NCBI GenBank assembly: GCA_018266965.1
Contig: JAFDZJ010000198.1
Location: 1 to 5,345 of the forward strand
Length of the DNA: 5,345 bases
Source: Bacteroidota bacterium
GTDB taxonomy: Bacteria; Bacteroidota; Bacteroidia; Flavobacteriales; Weeksellaceae
Direction: 5' to 3'
Shown here: positions 1 through 4,922 of the stretch, in pieces
Layout of the letters: each line of letters starts with the position of its first letter
How positions within the stretch are numbered: position 1 is the stretch's first letter
Program-made: the position numbers and the translations under genes
The notes under the pieces: generated by a model
Told to the model about the DNA's origin: nothing
Databases searched by the model: none
Seen by the model: only the letters and a program-made list of their open reading frames with translations

Positions 1-294
1 GACCCGGTAAACGAAGGCAGTTTATTATATTTAGGAAAATTCAAAAAAAAGACATATATAGCCTTTTCCAATACAGCTGACCCAAAATATAGGGACAATC
101 TTACCCTTCGTATTAGTGATGATGAAGGCAAAACATGGTATAAAAATTTCGTTATCGATAAAAATCCTAATTCAGAAAAAATAGATTTTGTTGCCTATTC
201 GGATTTGGTAAATTTGGATAAAAAAAATATTGGAATTCTTTATGAAAAAAATAATTACAAAGAAATAGTATTTACTTCGCAGAAATGGAGATAA
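1..294 (+). CDS. Sialidase (exo-alpha-sialidase), C-terminal fragment
   Basis: This frame is open from the first base and stops with TAA at 292-294, giving the last 97 residues of a protein whose start lies outside the window. It contains an Asp-box (S-x-D-x-G-x-T-W) as SDDEGKTW at fragment residues 39-46. Before it comes YRDNLTLR, whose first Arg (31) sits where bacterial sialidases carry the third arginine of the carboxylate-binding triad. After it comes AYSDL, whose Tyr66 fits the catalytic nucleophile tyrosine, and then the typical IGILYE strand (77-82). Sialidases of this family (GH33, six-bladed propeller) release terminal sialic acids from glycoconjugates and in Bacteroidota are usually exported. 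The signal peptide and the other catalytic residues would be upstream. The fragment ends cleanly after the last propeller strand, without a type IX secretion tail. The motif order makes the family call strong; substrate preference cannot be read. Confidence 0.85.
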   Translation, partial: DPVNEGSLLYLGKFKKKTYIAFSNTADPKYRDNLTLRISDDEGKTWYKNFVIDKNPNSEKIDFVAYSDLVNLDKKNIGILYEKNNYKEIVFTSQKWR

Positions 295-336
295 TTTTTT
301 TGTTGAATTTTTAAAGATTAAAAACTTACAAAACAC

Positions 337-372
337 AAATACACAAAACAATAGAAAATGTTTTGTGTATTT
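337..372 (+). terminator. Hairpin terminator after the sialidase gene
   Basis: A perfect 14-bp inverted repeat (337-350 with 359-372) encloses an 8-nt A-rich loop, 42 nt after the sialidase stop. The stem is AT-rich (core ACACAAAACA/TGTTTTGTGT) and is followed by TACTATAAAATG rather than a clean T-run, so termination efficiency is uncertain. Its right arm also supplies the TTTG of the next gene's promoter. Confidence 0.6.
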
Positions 373-393
373 TACTATAAAATGATATTTTTG
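362..393 (+). promoter_or_regulatory. Bacteroidota-type promoter of the lipoprotein gene
   Basis: TTTG at 362-365, a 20-nt spacer, and TATTTTTG at 386-393 match the Bacteroidota primary sigma consensus (TTTG, 19-21 nt, TAnnTTTG). Transcription would start near base 400, leaving a leader of only about 10 nt before the ATG at 409. This placement excludes the upstream in-frame ATG at 358, which lies in the terminator hairpin. Confidence 0.65.
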
Positions 394-408
394 TTGAAAT
401 TTAATTCA

Positions 409-867
409 ATGAAAAAAATCTTTACTCTTGTTGTTATCGCTGGTTTATTTATGAATTCTTGCGGAAAGAAAGAAGAAATGGTAGAATATACACCAATGAT
501 TGCAGGTACTTGGAAACTCTCCAAAATTGCAGTTATCTCTGGTAAAGATGGCAACATCATAAGCTCGGTTACTGCCAAAGATTGTGATCTTATGAACACT
601 TACGAATTCAAAAATGATAACACATTCGAGTTCAAAAAATATTCCGGAGGCGGTTGTAGCACCATGAATAGCGAAACTGGAAATTACGACTACCAAAATA
701 GTCCTAGTATAAACAAATTGGTGATGAAATTTTCCAACCAACCCAATCCAAAGGAATATGTTGTGCAAACACTTACCGAACTGGAATTGCAATACTATTC
801 GTTACCATTGCAAGATATGAACAATGATGGCATAATGGACAAAACTGTTGTCTATATGCACAAATAA
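409..867 (+). CDS. Lipocalin-like lipoprotein
   Basis: This is a 152-residue lipoprotein. Residues 1-17 form a type II signal peptide (MKKIFTLVVIAGLF, then MNS) and Cys18 is the lipidated residue. The following GKKEE resembles the lysine plus two acidic residues described as a lipoprotein surface-export signal in some flavobacteria, so surface exposure is possible but inferred. The mature part starts with GTWKL (33-37), followed by D-C-D-L-x-N-x-Y-x-F and D-N-T-F, with two cysteines (59 and 83) that could pair. This is the pattern of the small lipocalin-like (Lipocalin_4 type) proteins common in Bacteroidota, usually of unknown ligand. Near the C-terminus DMNNDGIMD (136-144) resembles a calcium-binding D-x-N-x-D-G-x-x-D loop. 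The start at 409 is chosen because it gives a proper signal peptide and follows the promoter; a start at 358 would add 17 residues encoded by the terminator. The next gene begins 24 nt downstream. Confidence 0.8.
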   Translation: MKKIFTLVVIAGLFMNSCGKKEEMVEYTPMIAGTWKLSKIAVISGKDGNIISSVTAKDCDLMNTYEFKNDNTFEFKKYSGGGCSTMNSETGNYDYQNSPSINKLVMKFSNQPNPKEYVVQTLTELELQYYSLPLQDMNNDGIMDKTVVYMHK

Positions 868-889
868 TACAAAATTTACATTTTTGTAT
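867..889 (+). other. Small hairpin between lipoprotein and PH-domain genes
   Basis: ATACAAAA (867-874) pairs perfectly with TTTTGTAT (882-889) around a 7-nt loop. It starts at the last base of the lipoprotein stop codon and ends two bases before the next ATG. It could act as a weak terminator or attenuator, or fold over the next start codon. The stem is short and AT-rich, so chance is possible. Confidence 0.35.
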
Positions 890-891
890 AG

Positions 892-1296
892 ATGCGAAAT
901 ATCCCAACTAAAATAGGATGGATAGAATATTTTATCATTTCTGTCATTTTTTTAACAATTTTAATTGATAGTTTTTTAGAAAAAGATTGGATTGGGATTG
1001 TCATTGGATTGTTTGTCTTTTTGTTTATTAATATGACATTGTTCAGTATCCGATACAAATTAGATAATGAATTTCTATATATTTATTCATATTTTAGGTT
1101 GTACAAAAAGGTAGAAATCAGGAGAATCTATAAAATAGAAAAAACTTGGAACCTCATTTCTTCTCCGGCACCAAGTCTTAGTGGAAGAGTAGAAATCTAT
1201 TGGTCGGGTTACAATTCTGTGGTAATTTCTCCAAAATATTTTGACAAATTTTCATCGGATATACTAAAAATTAATCCATCAATTGAAATAAAATAA
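892..1296 (+). CDS. Membrane protein with bacterial PH-like domain (bPH_4/DUF1200 type)
   Basis: This is a 134-residue protein. Two hydrophobic helices (about residues 11-27 and 33-52) are separated by a short charged loop (EKD), which suggests a helical hairpin in the inner membrane. The remainder (about 53-134) is a soluble beta-rich domain: YKLDNEFLYIYSYF, then KVEIRRIYKIEKT, then SSPAPSLSGRVEIYW, then VVISPKYFDKF and a closing I-N-P-S-I. This order, with the SSPAPSL and ISPK signatures, is characteristic of the bacterial PH-domain family bPH_4 (formerly DUF1200). Its members are small membrane-tethered proteins of unknown biochemical role. The start is fixed because TAG at 889-891 lies in frame directly before the ATG. 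It could be co-transcribed with the lipoprotein gene, as I find no good promoter of its own. The degenerate IS begins 39 nt after its stop. Confidence 0.75.
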   Translation: MRNIPTKIGWIEYFIISVIFLTILIDSFLEKDWIGIVIGLFVFLFINMTLFSIRYKLDNEFLYIYSYFRLYKKVEIRRIYKIEKTWNLISSPAPSLSGRVEIYWSGYNSVVISPKYFDKFSSDILKINPSIEIK

Positions 1297-1301
1297 GTTA
1301 T

Positions 1302-1330
1302 AAAAAATCCCGTTTAATCTCTAATTAAAC
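1302..1330 (-). terminator. Possible minus-strand terminator beyond the IS
   Basis: On the minus strand GTTTAAT (1330-1324), a 5-nt loop and ATTAAAC (1318-1312) form a perfect 7-bp stem, followed by GGGA and a six-base T-run (1307-1302). It would stop transcripts leaving the IS before they run antisense into the PH-domain gene. Read on the plus strand it lacks a T-run, so it is a poor terminator for that gene. Confidence 0.4.
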
Positions 1331-1335
1331 TAAAT

Positions 1336-1358
1336 GGTAATGTACTGAAAATAGTTGG
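1336..1358 (+). repeat. Terminal inverted repeat of the IS, left copy (transposase 3' side)
   Basis: The sequence reads GGTAATG then TACTGAAAATAGTTGG. Compared with the reverse complement of 2020-2043, the inner 16-17 bases are identical apart from one extra A in the other copy. The outer seven bases agree only at GG and a few positions. It lies beyond the recognisable transposase segment and ends 92 nt from it. Confidence 0.7.
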
Positions 1359-1450
1359 TGGAATTTTAAAAAAAAGTGTAATACTTCGGCTGTCAATCTG
1401 AAGAGGGAATTGGCTCTACTGAGGAGCAACCAATGAGCAATAAGATTGTT

Positions 1451-1933
1451 GCTTTTATGCCCATCTGTTGTGATGCTCTTTCAAGCCGACACCTAAACGA
1501 ATCAAATTGTCTAAATCCTCCTTTATTTCCGAGTAATGTTCGCCATCTGTAAAATGGATAAACTGTGTGTAACCATCAAAATCATCTTGGTAAGCAACCA
1601 TACAGAACTTAGAAAAATATGTTGCATCTATTCTAAAATTTATCTTTTCTCTTTTGATGATTTTGAGTTTTGGAGTCTGTTCCAAAATGGCATATAAAGT
1701 CCTTTGAAGCGTATCTTTTGAGTAACCACTGTCTCGGCAAAGTATTTGACAAGTTTGTCTTTCAAGCACCCATTTTTTGAACCAAGACATACGGTTTTTT
1801 ATTTTCTGTTCGGGGCGGTTATTTGTGAATAACAAACCACAATTTTTACACTTAAATCGTTGCTTATTATTTTGTTTTCCCCAACCAATAACATCCAAAC
1901 TTTTGCATGACCAGCATCGCTTTTTTTTAGCAT
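1451..1933 (-). pseudogene. Transposase pseudogene, N-terminal half, frameshifted
   Basis: On the minus strand the longest reading frame (open from 1982, nominal TTG at 1898, stop at 1455) encodes a zinc ribbon: CWSC (1915-1904), then DVIGWGKQNNKQRF, then CKNCG. A helix-turn-helix-like region (QTCQILCRDSGYSKDTLQRTL) follows, then INFRIDATYF with the likely first catalytic Asp, and DGYTQFIHFTDGEHYSEIKEDL. Two lesions are visible. Upstream, ATG at 1933 begins M-L-K-K but needs one more A in the run of eight A (1928-1921) to continue as KKKRCWSCK. Downstream, around 1481-1475, shifting by one base restores LKSITTDGHKS with the probable second catalytic Asp (1465-1463), whereas the actual frame ends in HNRWA. 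Past 1451 no transposase homology is recognisable, and the C-terminal half with the third catalytic residue is missing. It cannot make a working enzyme. Confidence 0.75.
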
Positions 1934-1948
1934 TTTTTAAGCAATGAA

Positions 1949-1980
1949 AAAGTTTTATGAAACATGTTTCATAAAACTTT
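1949..1980. repeat. Perfect 32-nt palindrome upstream of the transposase start
   Basis: The sixteen bases AAAGTTTTATGAAACA are followed directly by their exact reverse complement, with no loop bases. It lies inside the IS, 39 nt from the 2020-2043 terminal repeat and 15 nt upstream of the likely original ATG at 1933. The centre, ATGAAACATGTTTCAT, resembles a dimeric operator of the kind bound by TetR-type repressors. As RNA it would form a hairpin just before the transposase start, like the protective hairpins known from some IS leaders. Symmetry is directly visible; function is inferred. Confidence 0.8.
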
Positions 1981-2019
1981 AATCAAATCCTTTATCAATA
2001 ATGGATACAAAGGTTTTTT

Positions 2020-2043
2020 CCAACTATTTTTCAGTAATATGCC
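2020..2043 (-). repeat. Terminal inverted repeat of the IS, right copy (transposase 5' side)
   Basis: On the plus strand it reads CCAACTATTTTTCAGTA then ATATGCC, the partner of the 1336-1358 repeat with one extra T in the T-run and a diverged outer tip. A run of eight T follows it directly, and the AraC-type gene starts 82 nt further on. Confidence 0.7.
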
Positions 2044-2061
2044 TTTTTTTTCAATTAATAA

Positions 2062-2113
2062 ATTTTAGCAATTTTGAACAAAAAAAAATACTAAGTTTAA
2101 TATATTTTAGCAA
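2062..2113 (+). promoter_or_regulatory. Leader of the AraC-type gene with a 10-nt direct repeat
   Basis: ATTTTAGCAA occurs at 2062-2071 and again at 2104-2113, exactly 42 nt apart (about four helical turns), upstream of the start at 2126. AraC-type proteins often bind direct repeats, so these might be autoregulatory half-sites. A core promoter is unclear: TTTG at 2073-2076 and TATATTTT at 2101-2108 are 24 nt apart, longer than the usual 19-21. The region is extremely AT-rich and the repeat may be chance. Confidence 0.3.
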
Positions 2114-2125
2114 AAAAAAATCATT

Positions 2126-3028
2126 TTGACAGATATAGAACACGAGAGAAGAATTCGAAAAGTTTTAGACTTTATAGAGTGTAATTTGCACCAAGAACTC
2201 AGGTTAGAGAATATTGCAAAAGAAGGATGCTATTCTCCATACTATTTTCATCGACTTTTTAAATTTATCATTGGCGAAACATTACAAGAGTATATCAACA
2301 GGAAAAGAATAGAGAAATCTGCAATATTGCTATCTAAAAACCCATACATATCATTGGGAGATATATATGTAGAACTTGGTTTTAATAGTCATTCTGTATT
2401 CTGTAAAACTTTTAAAAAATATTATGGAGTTTGCCCAACCACTTTTAGAAAAATTATTCCGAAAAATTATAATAAAATATTACAAAAAAATAACAATATT
2501 GGACAAAAAAGTGTTGTTTTTGAGAAATATATTTGCAGTGTTAAACAAATACAAAAATTTATGAAAAACGCTAAAATTGAAGTAAGGCAAATGCCAAAAA
2601 TGTATCTTGCCTCCGTAACAAGTATTGGAATTCAAAATGTTGAAAATGCCTTTAATAAAGTTATTAACTGGGGAGTTGCCAACAATATTTTTCCAGGTAA
2701 AAGTGTGAAAATGATCTCTGTTTATCATGATAGTTTCAAAGTAACTCCTGCTGATAAAGTCAGAATAAATGCTTGTATGCTACTAGAAAAACCAATGACA
2801 AACGAAGGAGAAGTCTTCTCTGAAATCCTTCCTGAAGGAAAATATATAGTAGGGAATTTTTTCATTGGACTAAATGAGTTTGAACAAGCATGGAATGGAC
2901 TTTTTTTATGGATGAGTGAAAATGGTTTTCAATTTAGAAGAGCATTTCCATATGAAATTTATCATACAAATTACAAAGAACATCCTGATGGAAAAATGAG
3001 TGTCGATTTTTGTATCCCAATAAACTGA
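2126..3028 (+). CDS. AraC-family regulator with GyrI-like effector-binding domain
   Basis: This 300-residue transcription factor has an N-terminal AraC/XylS DNA-binding domain (about 8-110) with two helix-turn-helix units: LENIAKEGCYSPYYFHRLFK (28-47) and SLGDIYVELGFNSHSVFCKT (76-95), followed by FKKYYGVCPTTFRK. After an Asn/Lys-rich linker (111-150) comes a GyrI-like/AraC_E_bind domain (about 151-300) ending in EHPDGKMSVDFCIPIN. Relatives of this architecture (Rob, BmrR-like effector domains) sense small, often amphipathic or drug-like molecules and control efflux or stress genes. No such target gene is next to it, so its regulon is unknown. The start appears to be TTG at 2126: the frame is open only from 2111 (TAG at 2108-2110), has no ATG before the DNA-binding domain, and MTDIEHERRIRKVLDFIE fits the usual N-terminus. 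ATT at 2123 is an alternative. It converges on the lipid kinase gene. Confidence 0.85.
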   Translation: MTDIEHERRIRKVLDFIECNLHQELRLENIAKEGCYSPYYFHRLFKFIIGETLQEYINRKRIEKSAILLSKNPYISLGDIYVELGFNSHSVFCKTFKKYYGVCPTTFRKIIPKNYNKILQKNNNIGQKSVVFEKYICSVKQIQKFMKNAKIEVRQMPKMYLASVTSIGIQNVENAFNKVINWGVANNIFPGKSVKMISVYHDSFKVTPADKVRINACMLLEKPMTNEGEVFSEILPEGKYIVGNFFIGLNEFEQAWNGLFLWMSENGFQFRRAFPYEIYHTNYKEHPDGKMSVDFCIPIN

Positions 3029-3052
3029 AAACTTTTTATTTATCTTCAAAAC

Positions 3053-3082
3053 AAGAGGTTTTACTTTCCAGTAAAATCTCTT
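3053..3082. terminator. Bidirectional terminator between AraC-type gene and dgkA
   Basis: AAGAGGTTTTACT (3053-3065) pairs with AGTAAAATCTCTT (3070-3082) around a TTCC loop: 13 bp including one G-T pair. On the plus strand it is followed by ATTTTTA. On the minus strand a TTTTG stretch follows. It lies 25 nt after the AraC-type stop and 8 nt before the end of the kinase gene, as expected for convergent genes sharing a terminator. Confidence 0.8.
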
Positions 3083-3089
3083 ATTTTTA

Positions 3090-3458
3090 TCAATTAATAA
3101 ATTCTATAAAATACGGCAAATAAATTATCAATCCTATAACCAAAGATGAAAAGGCTAAAATTAGCACCGCTGCTGCTGCAACATCTTTCACATACCCAAT
3201 GACTTGATGATGGTTTGGATGCACAAAATCGCAGAATTTTTCAATGGCAGAATTAAAAAGTTCTGCAGACAATACCAAAAAGCAAATAAGTAAAATAATT
3301 ATACTTTCAATTGCAGATACTTTCCAAAAAACAATAAGAAATACATTGACGAGTAAAGCGACAATTTCTATTTGAAAATTCCTCTCATTTTTCAGTACTC
3401 CCAAAAAACCTTTACAAGCACATTGTAAACTCTTTGAAAATGAATGTCGAGTTGCCAT
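3090..3458 (-). CDS. dgkA: DgkA-type lipid kinase (diacylglycerol/undecaprenol kinase)
   Basis: This 122-residue integral membrane kinase phosphorylates diacylglycerol or undecaprenol with ATP in the inner membrane; which lipid is used cannot be read here. An N-terminal amphipathic part (MATRHSFSKSLQCACKGF) leads to NERNFQIE (24-31). Hydrophobic helices lie at about 30-47, 50-66 and 96-117. The family signature is intact: E66-L-F-N69-S-A-I-E73 matches the catalytic Glu and metal-binding residues (E69, N72, E76 in E. coli DgkA), and V-K91-D92-V-A-A-A-A-V-L matches the conserved Lys-Asp pair. Length is normal for the family. The frame is open to 3575, but the start at 3458 is preferred: it yields the standard N-terminus, a promoter lies directly upstream, and the extra 39 residues would be encoded by promoter DNA. 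It is divergent from dnaN. Confidence 0.9.
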   Translation of the reverse strand: MATRHSFSKSLQCACKGFLGVLKNERNFQIEIVALLVNVFLIVFWKVSAIESIIILLICFLVLSAELFNSAIEKFCDFVHPNHHQVIGYVKDVAAAAVLILAFSSLVIGLIIYLPYFIEFIN

Positions 3459-3472
3459 TATTAAATTTTTAA

Positions 3473-3502
3473 CAAAGATAATTATCTTGCAATTAACCCA
3501 AA
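3473..3502 (-). promoter_or_regulatory. Promoter of the DgkA-type gene
   Basis: Reading the minus strand, TTTG (3502-3499), an 18-nt spacer and TATCTTTG (3480-3473) fit the Bacteroidota consensus with a spacer one base short of the usual 19. The ATG at 3458 follows 14 nt after the downstream box, so the leader would be very short. This supports 3458 as the start. Confidence 0.65.
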
Positions 3503-3574
3503 AATTGAAATTGATTACTATAAAATTAATGTAAATAATCCACAAAAAAGATATAGATATTCTAATCAATTTCA

Positions 3575-3582
3575 TATATTTG
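3575..3582 (+). promoter_or_regulatory. Probable downstream promoter box of dnaN
   Basis: TATATTTG matches TAnnTTTG and ends 20 nt before the dnaN ATG, the same geometry as the other promoters here. No TTTG or TTG is present at the expected distance upstream (the region reads AGATATAGATAT), so the call rests on one box only. Confidence 0.45.
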
Positions 3583-3602
3583 TAGAATTAATAATATTGC
3601 AA

Positions 3603-4730
3603 ATGAAATTCATAGTTTCTAGTGGAGAAATGCAAAAAGCATTACAAACTGTAAGTGGAGTTATTTCTAGCTCACAGAGTCGTCCTATTTTAGAAAATTT
3701 CCTTTTTGATTTGGATAAAAACCAGTTGAAAATCACCGCTTCTGATGGAGAAACAACACTTATCACAACAATAGAAGTGATTTCCGAAGACCAAACATCT
3801 ATTGCTGTTCCCGCAAAAATATTTCAAGAATTCATAAAAACTTATGGAGAACAGCCTCTGACTTTCTCGATCAAAGACAATGAAGAAGGAAATGGTAAAA
3901 TTTTAGAAATTTTAGATGAAAAAGACAACTTTTTTGTTGCATTAGATCATGCAGAAGACTATCCGGAATTGCCAAGTTTCGATGCCACAAAATCCATAAC
4001 AATTCCTGCCGCTGTGCTTTCCGAAGCCTTGGCAAATACATTATTTGCTACTTCCAACGACTCATTGAGACCAGTTATGACCGGTGTACTTTTCCAATTT
4101 ACAGAAACCGAAGCCAACTTTGTTGCAACTGATTCTCATAGGCTTGTAGTCTATAAAAGAACCGATTTGGTTTCGGAACCTATGGAATTCATTATGCCAA
4201 AAAAACCTTTAACTATATTCAAAAATATTCTTTCCAATGCTACGGAAGATGTGAACATCGAGTTCAGCGACAATATGGCACAATTCAAATTCGGAAATCA
4301 TATTTGGATTTGTAGATTGATTGATGGAAAATACCCTAATTTTTCCGCTGTAATCCCAAAAGAAAACCCAAATGTATTGACTGTAAATAGATCTCTCTTG
4401 CTGAATTCCATCAAAAGAGCCTCTATTATGTCCAGTAAATCTACCAACCAAATTAGGTTCAAATTATCCGGAAACATATTGCATCTCCATGCCGAAGATA
4501 CCGAATTTGCTAACAAAGCAGATATGCAAATCCCTTGCGATTACAATGGAGAAGATATTAATATAGGATTTAGTTCCAAATTTTTATCAGAAATGCTATC
4601 GATTTTGAACTCCGACGACATACTCCTAAAAATGTCCGTTCCTAACCGACCAGGTATTTTGGAACCTACCGATGGACTAGACGAACACGAATCCTTGTTG
4701 ATGCTTTCCATGCCTGTAATTGGAATGTAA
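3603..4730 (+). CDS. dnaN: DNA polymerase III beta subunit (sliding clamp)
   Basis: This 375-residue protein has the normal clamp length. The beta clamp forms a homodimeric ring that is loaded onto primed DNA by the clamp loader, tethers the replicative polymerase, and recruits repair polymerases and mismatch-repair factors. The three clamp domains fit about residues 1-120, 121-245 and 246-375. Recognisable segments include MKFIVSSGEMQKAL at the N-terminus, RPILENFLF, ITASDGET, DYPELP, SLRPVMTGVLF (154-164), ATDSHRL (175-181, equivalent to ATDGHRL of E. coli), DGKYPNFSAVIP, and a C-terminal MLSMPVIGM in place of the E. coli VMPMRL that lines the binding cleft. The ATG at 3603 is the normal start; a TTG two codons upstream would add only two residues. 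It stands alone, not beside dnaA or recF, and is divergent from the lipid kinase gene. Confidence 0.97.
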   Translation: MKFIVSSGEMQKALQTVSGVISSSQSRPILENFLFDLDKNQLKITASDGETTLITTIEVISEDQTSIAVPAKIFQEFIKTYGEQPLTFSIKDNEEGNGKILEILDEKDNFFVALDHAEDYPELPSFDATKSITIPAAVLSEALANTLFATSNDSLRPVMTGVLFQFTETEANFVATDSHRLVVYKRTDLVSEPMEFIMPKKPLTIFKNILSNATEDVNIEFSDNMAQFKFGNHIWICRLIDGKYPNFSAVIPKENPNVLTVNRSLLLNSIKRASIMSSKSTNQIRFKLSGNILHLHAEDTEFANKADMQIPCDYNGEDINIGFSSKFLSEMLSILNSDDILLKMSVPNRPGILEPTDGLDEHESLLMLSMPVIGM

Positions 4731-4746
4731 TTTTTATTAAAAAAAT

Positions 4747-4781
4747 AAAAGAGATTTGTACATACATTTCTCTTTTTTTTT
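4747..4781 (+). terminator. Rho-independent terminator of dnaN
   Basis: AAAAGAGA (4747-4754) pairs perfectly with TCTCTTTT (4769-4776). Inside it, after a TT/TT mismatch, TGTA can pair with TACA. The right arm runs into a stretch of nine T (4773-4781). It begins 16 nt after the dnaN stop. Confidence 0.8.
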
Positions 4782-4922
4782 CAAATTATAAATAAACTTG
4801 AAAATTTATTGAATTGTAAACAAAGACGATTTATTGCACTTTGCTAACGGAATACTTTGCAAAAGTGTTGAAACTACACATAAACCTATAAATAAAAAAA
4901 CTCAAATTAAAAATAAATAGTT
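4782..4922 (+). other. Leader region of the small secreted protein gene
   Basis: These 141 non-coding bases separate the dnaN terminator from the next gene. ACTTTGC occurs twice, at 4838-4844 and 4854-4860, 16 nt apart. I find no clean TTTG/TAnnTTTG pair; the closest downstream boxes (GCACTTTG, ATACTTTG) each miss two bases. The last 40 bases are an A-rich leader with no Shine-Dalgarno motif. I see no RNA gene here. Confidence 0.4.

Larger units (their letters stand above)
1336..2043 (-). mobile_element. Degenerate, internally deleted insertion sequence (IS256-like, Zn-ribbon variant)
   Basis: Two imperfect inverted repeats, at 1336-1358 and 2020-2043, bracket a broken transposase gene and define an element of about 708 bp. 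Both ends begin with GG reading inward and share TACTGAAAA(A)TAGTTGG. An intact element of this type would need roughly 300 or more transposase codons; only about 160 are recognisable, so the part encoding the C-terminal half has been lost while both ends remain. The immediate flanks (AACTAAAT on the left, a run of eight T on the right) do not form an obvious target duplication. Family assignment rests on the protein: an N-terminal zinc ribbon, IDATYF, a conserved G-E-x-Y region and TDGHKS, as in transposases annotated as the Zn-binding variant of IS256. The element should be immobile by itself, but its ends might still be mobilised by a related transposase. Confidence 0.7.

Noticed and set aside
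358..408. N-terminal extension of the lipoprotein gene from the ATG at 358
   Set aside because: It lies in the terminator hairpin and upstream of the promoter's expected start site, and it would bury the signal peptide behind 17 extra residues.
445..792. Minus-strand reading frame of about 115 codons opposite the lipoprotein gene
   Set aside because: It is antisense to a well-supported gene, and its translation shows no family features.
1328..2051. Target-site duplication flanking the IS
   Set aside because: Eight bases on the left (AACTAAAT) and right (eight T) do not match. A shared AATTAA further out is explained by AT-richness.
3459..3575. 39-residue N-terminal extension of the DgkA-type protein
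   Set aside because: Family members begin close to MATRHSFSKS, and the extension is encoded by promoter DNA shared with dnaN.
4209..4516. Minus-strand reading frames inside dnaN
   Set aside because: They are frame shadows of a strongly conserved gene, with no recognisable domain or start signals.
4838..4860. ACTTTGC direct repeat (16-nt period) upstream of the small secreted protein gene
   Set aside because: Seven-base repeats in AT-rich DNA are common, and no regulator or symmetry supports a binding site. It is noted only in the intergenic entry.
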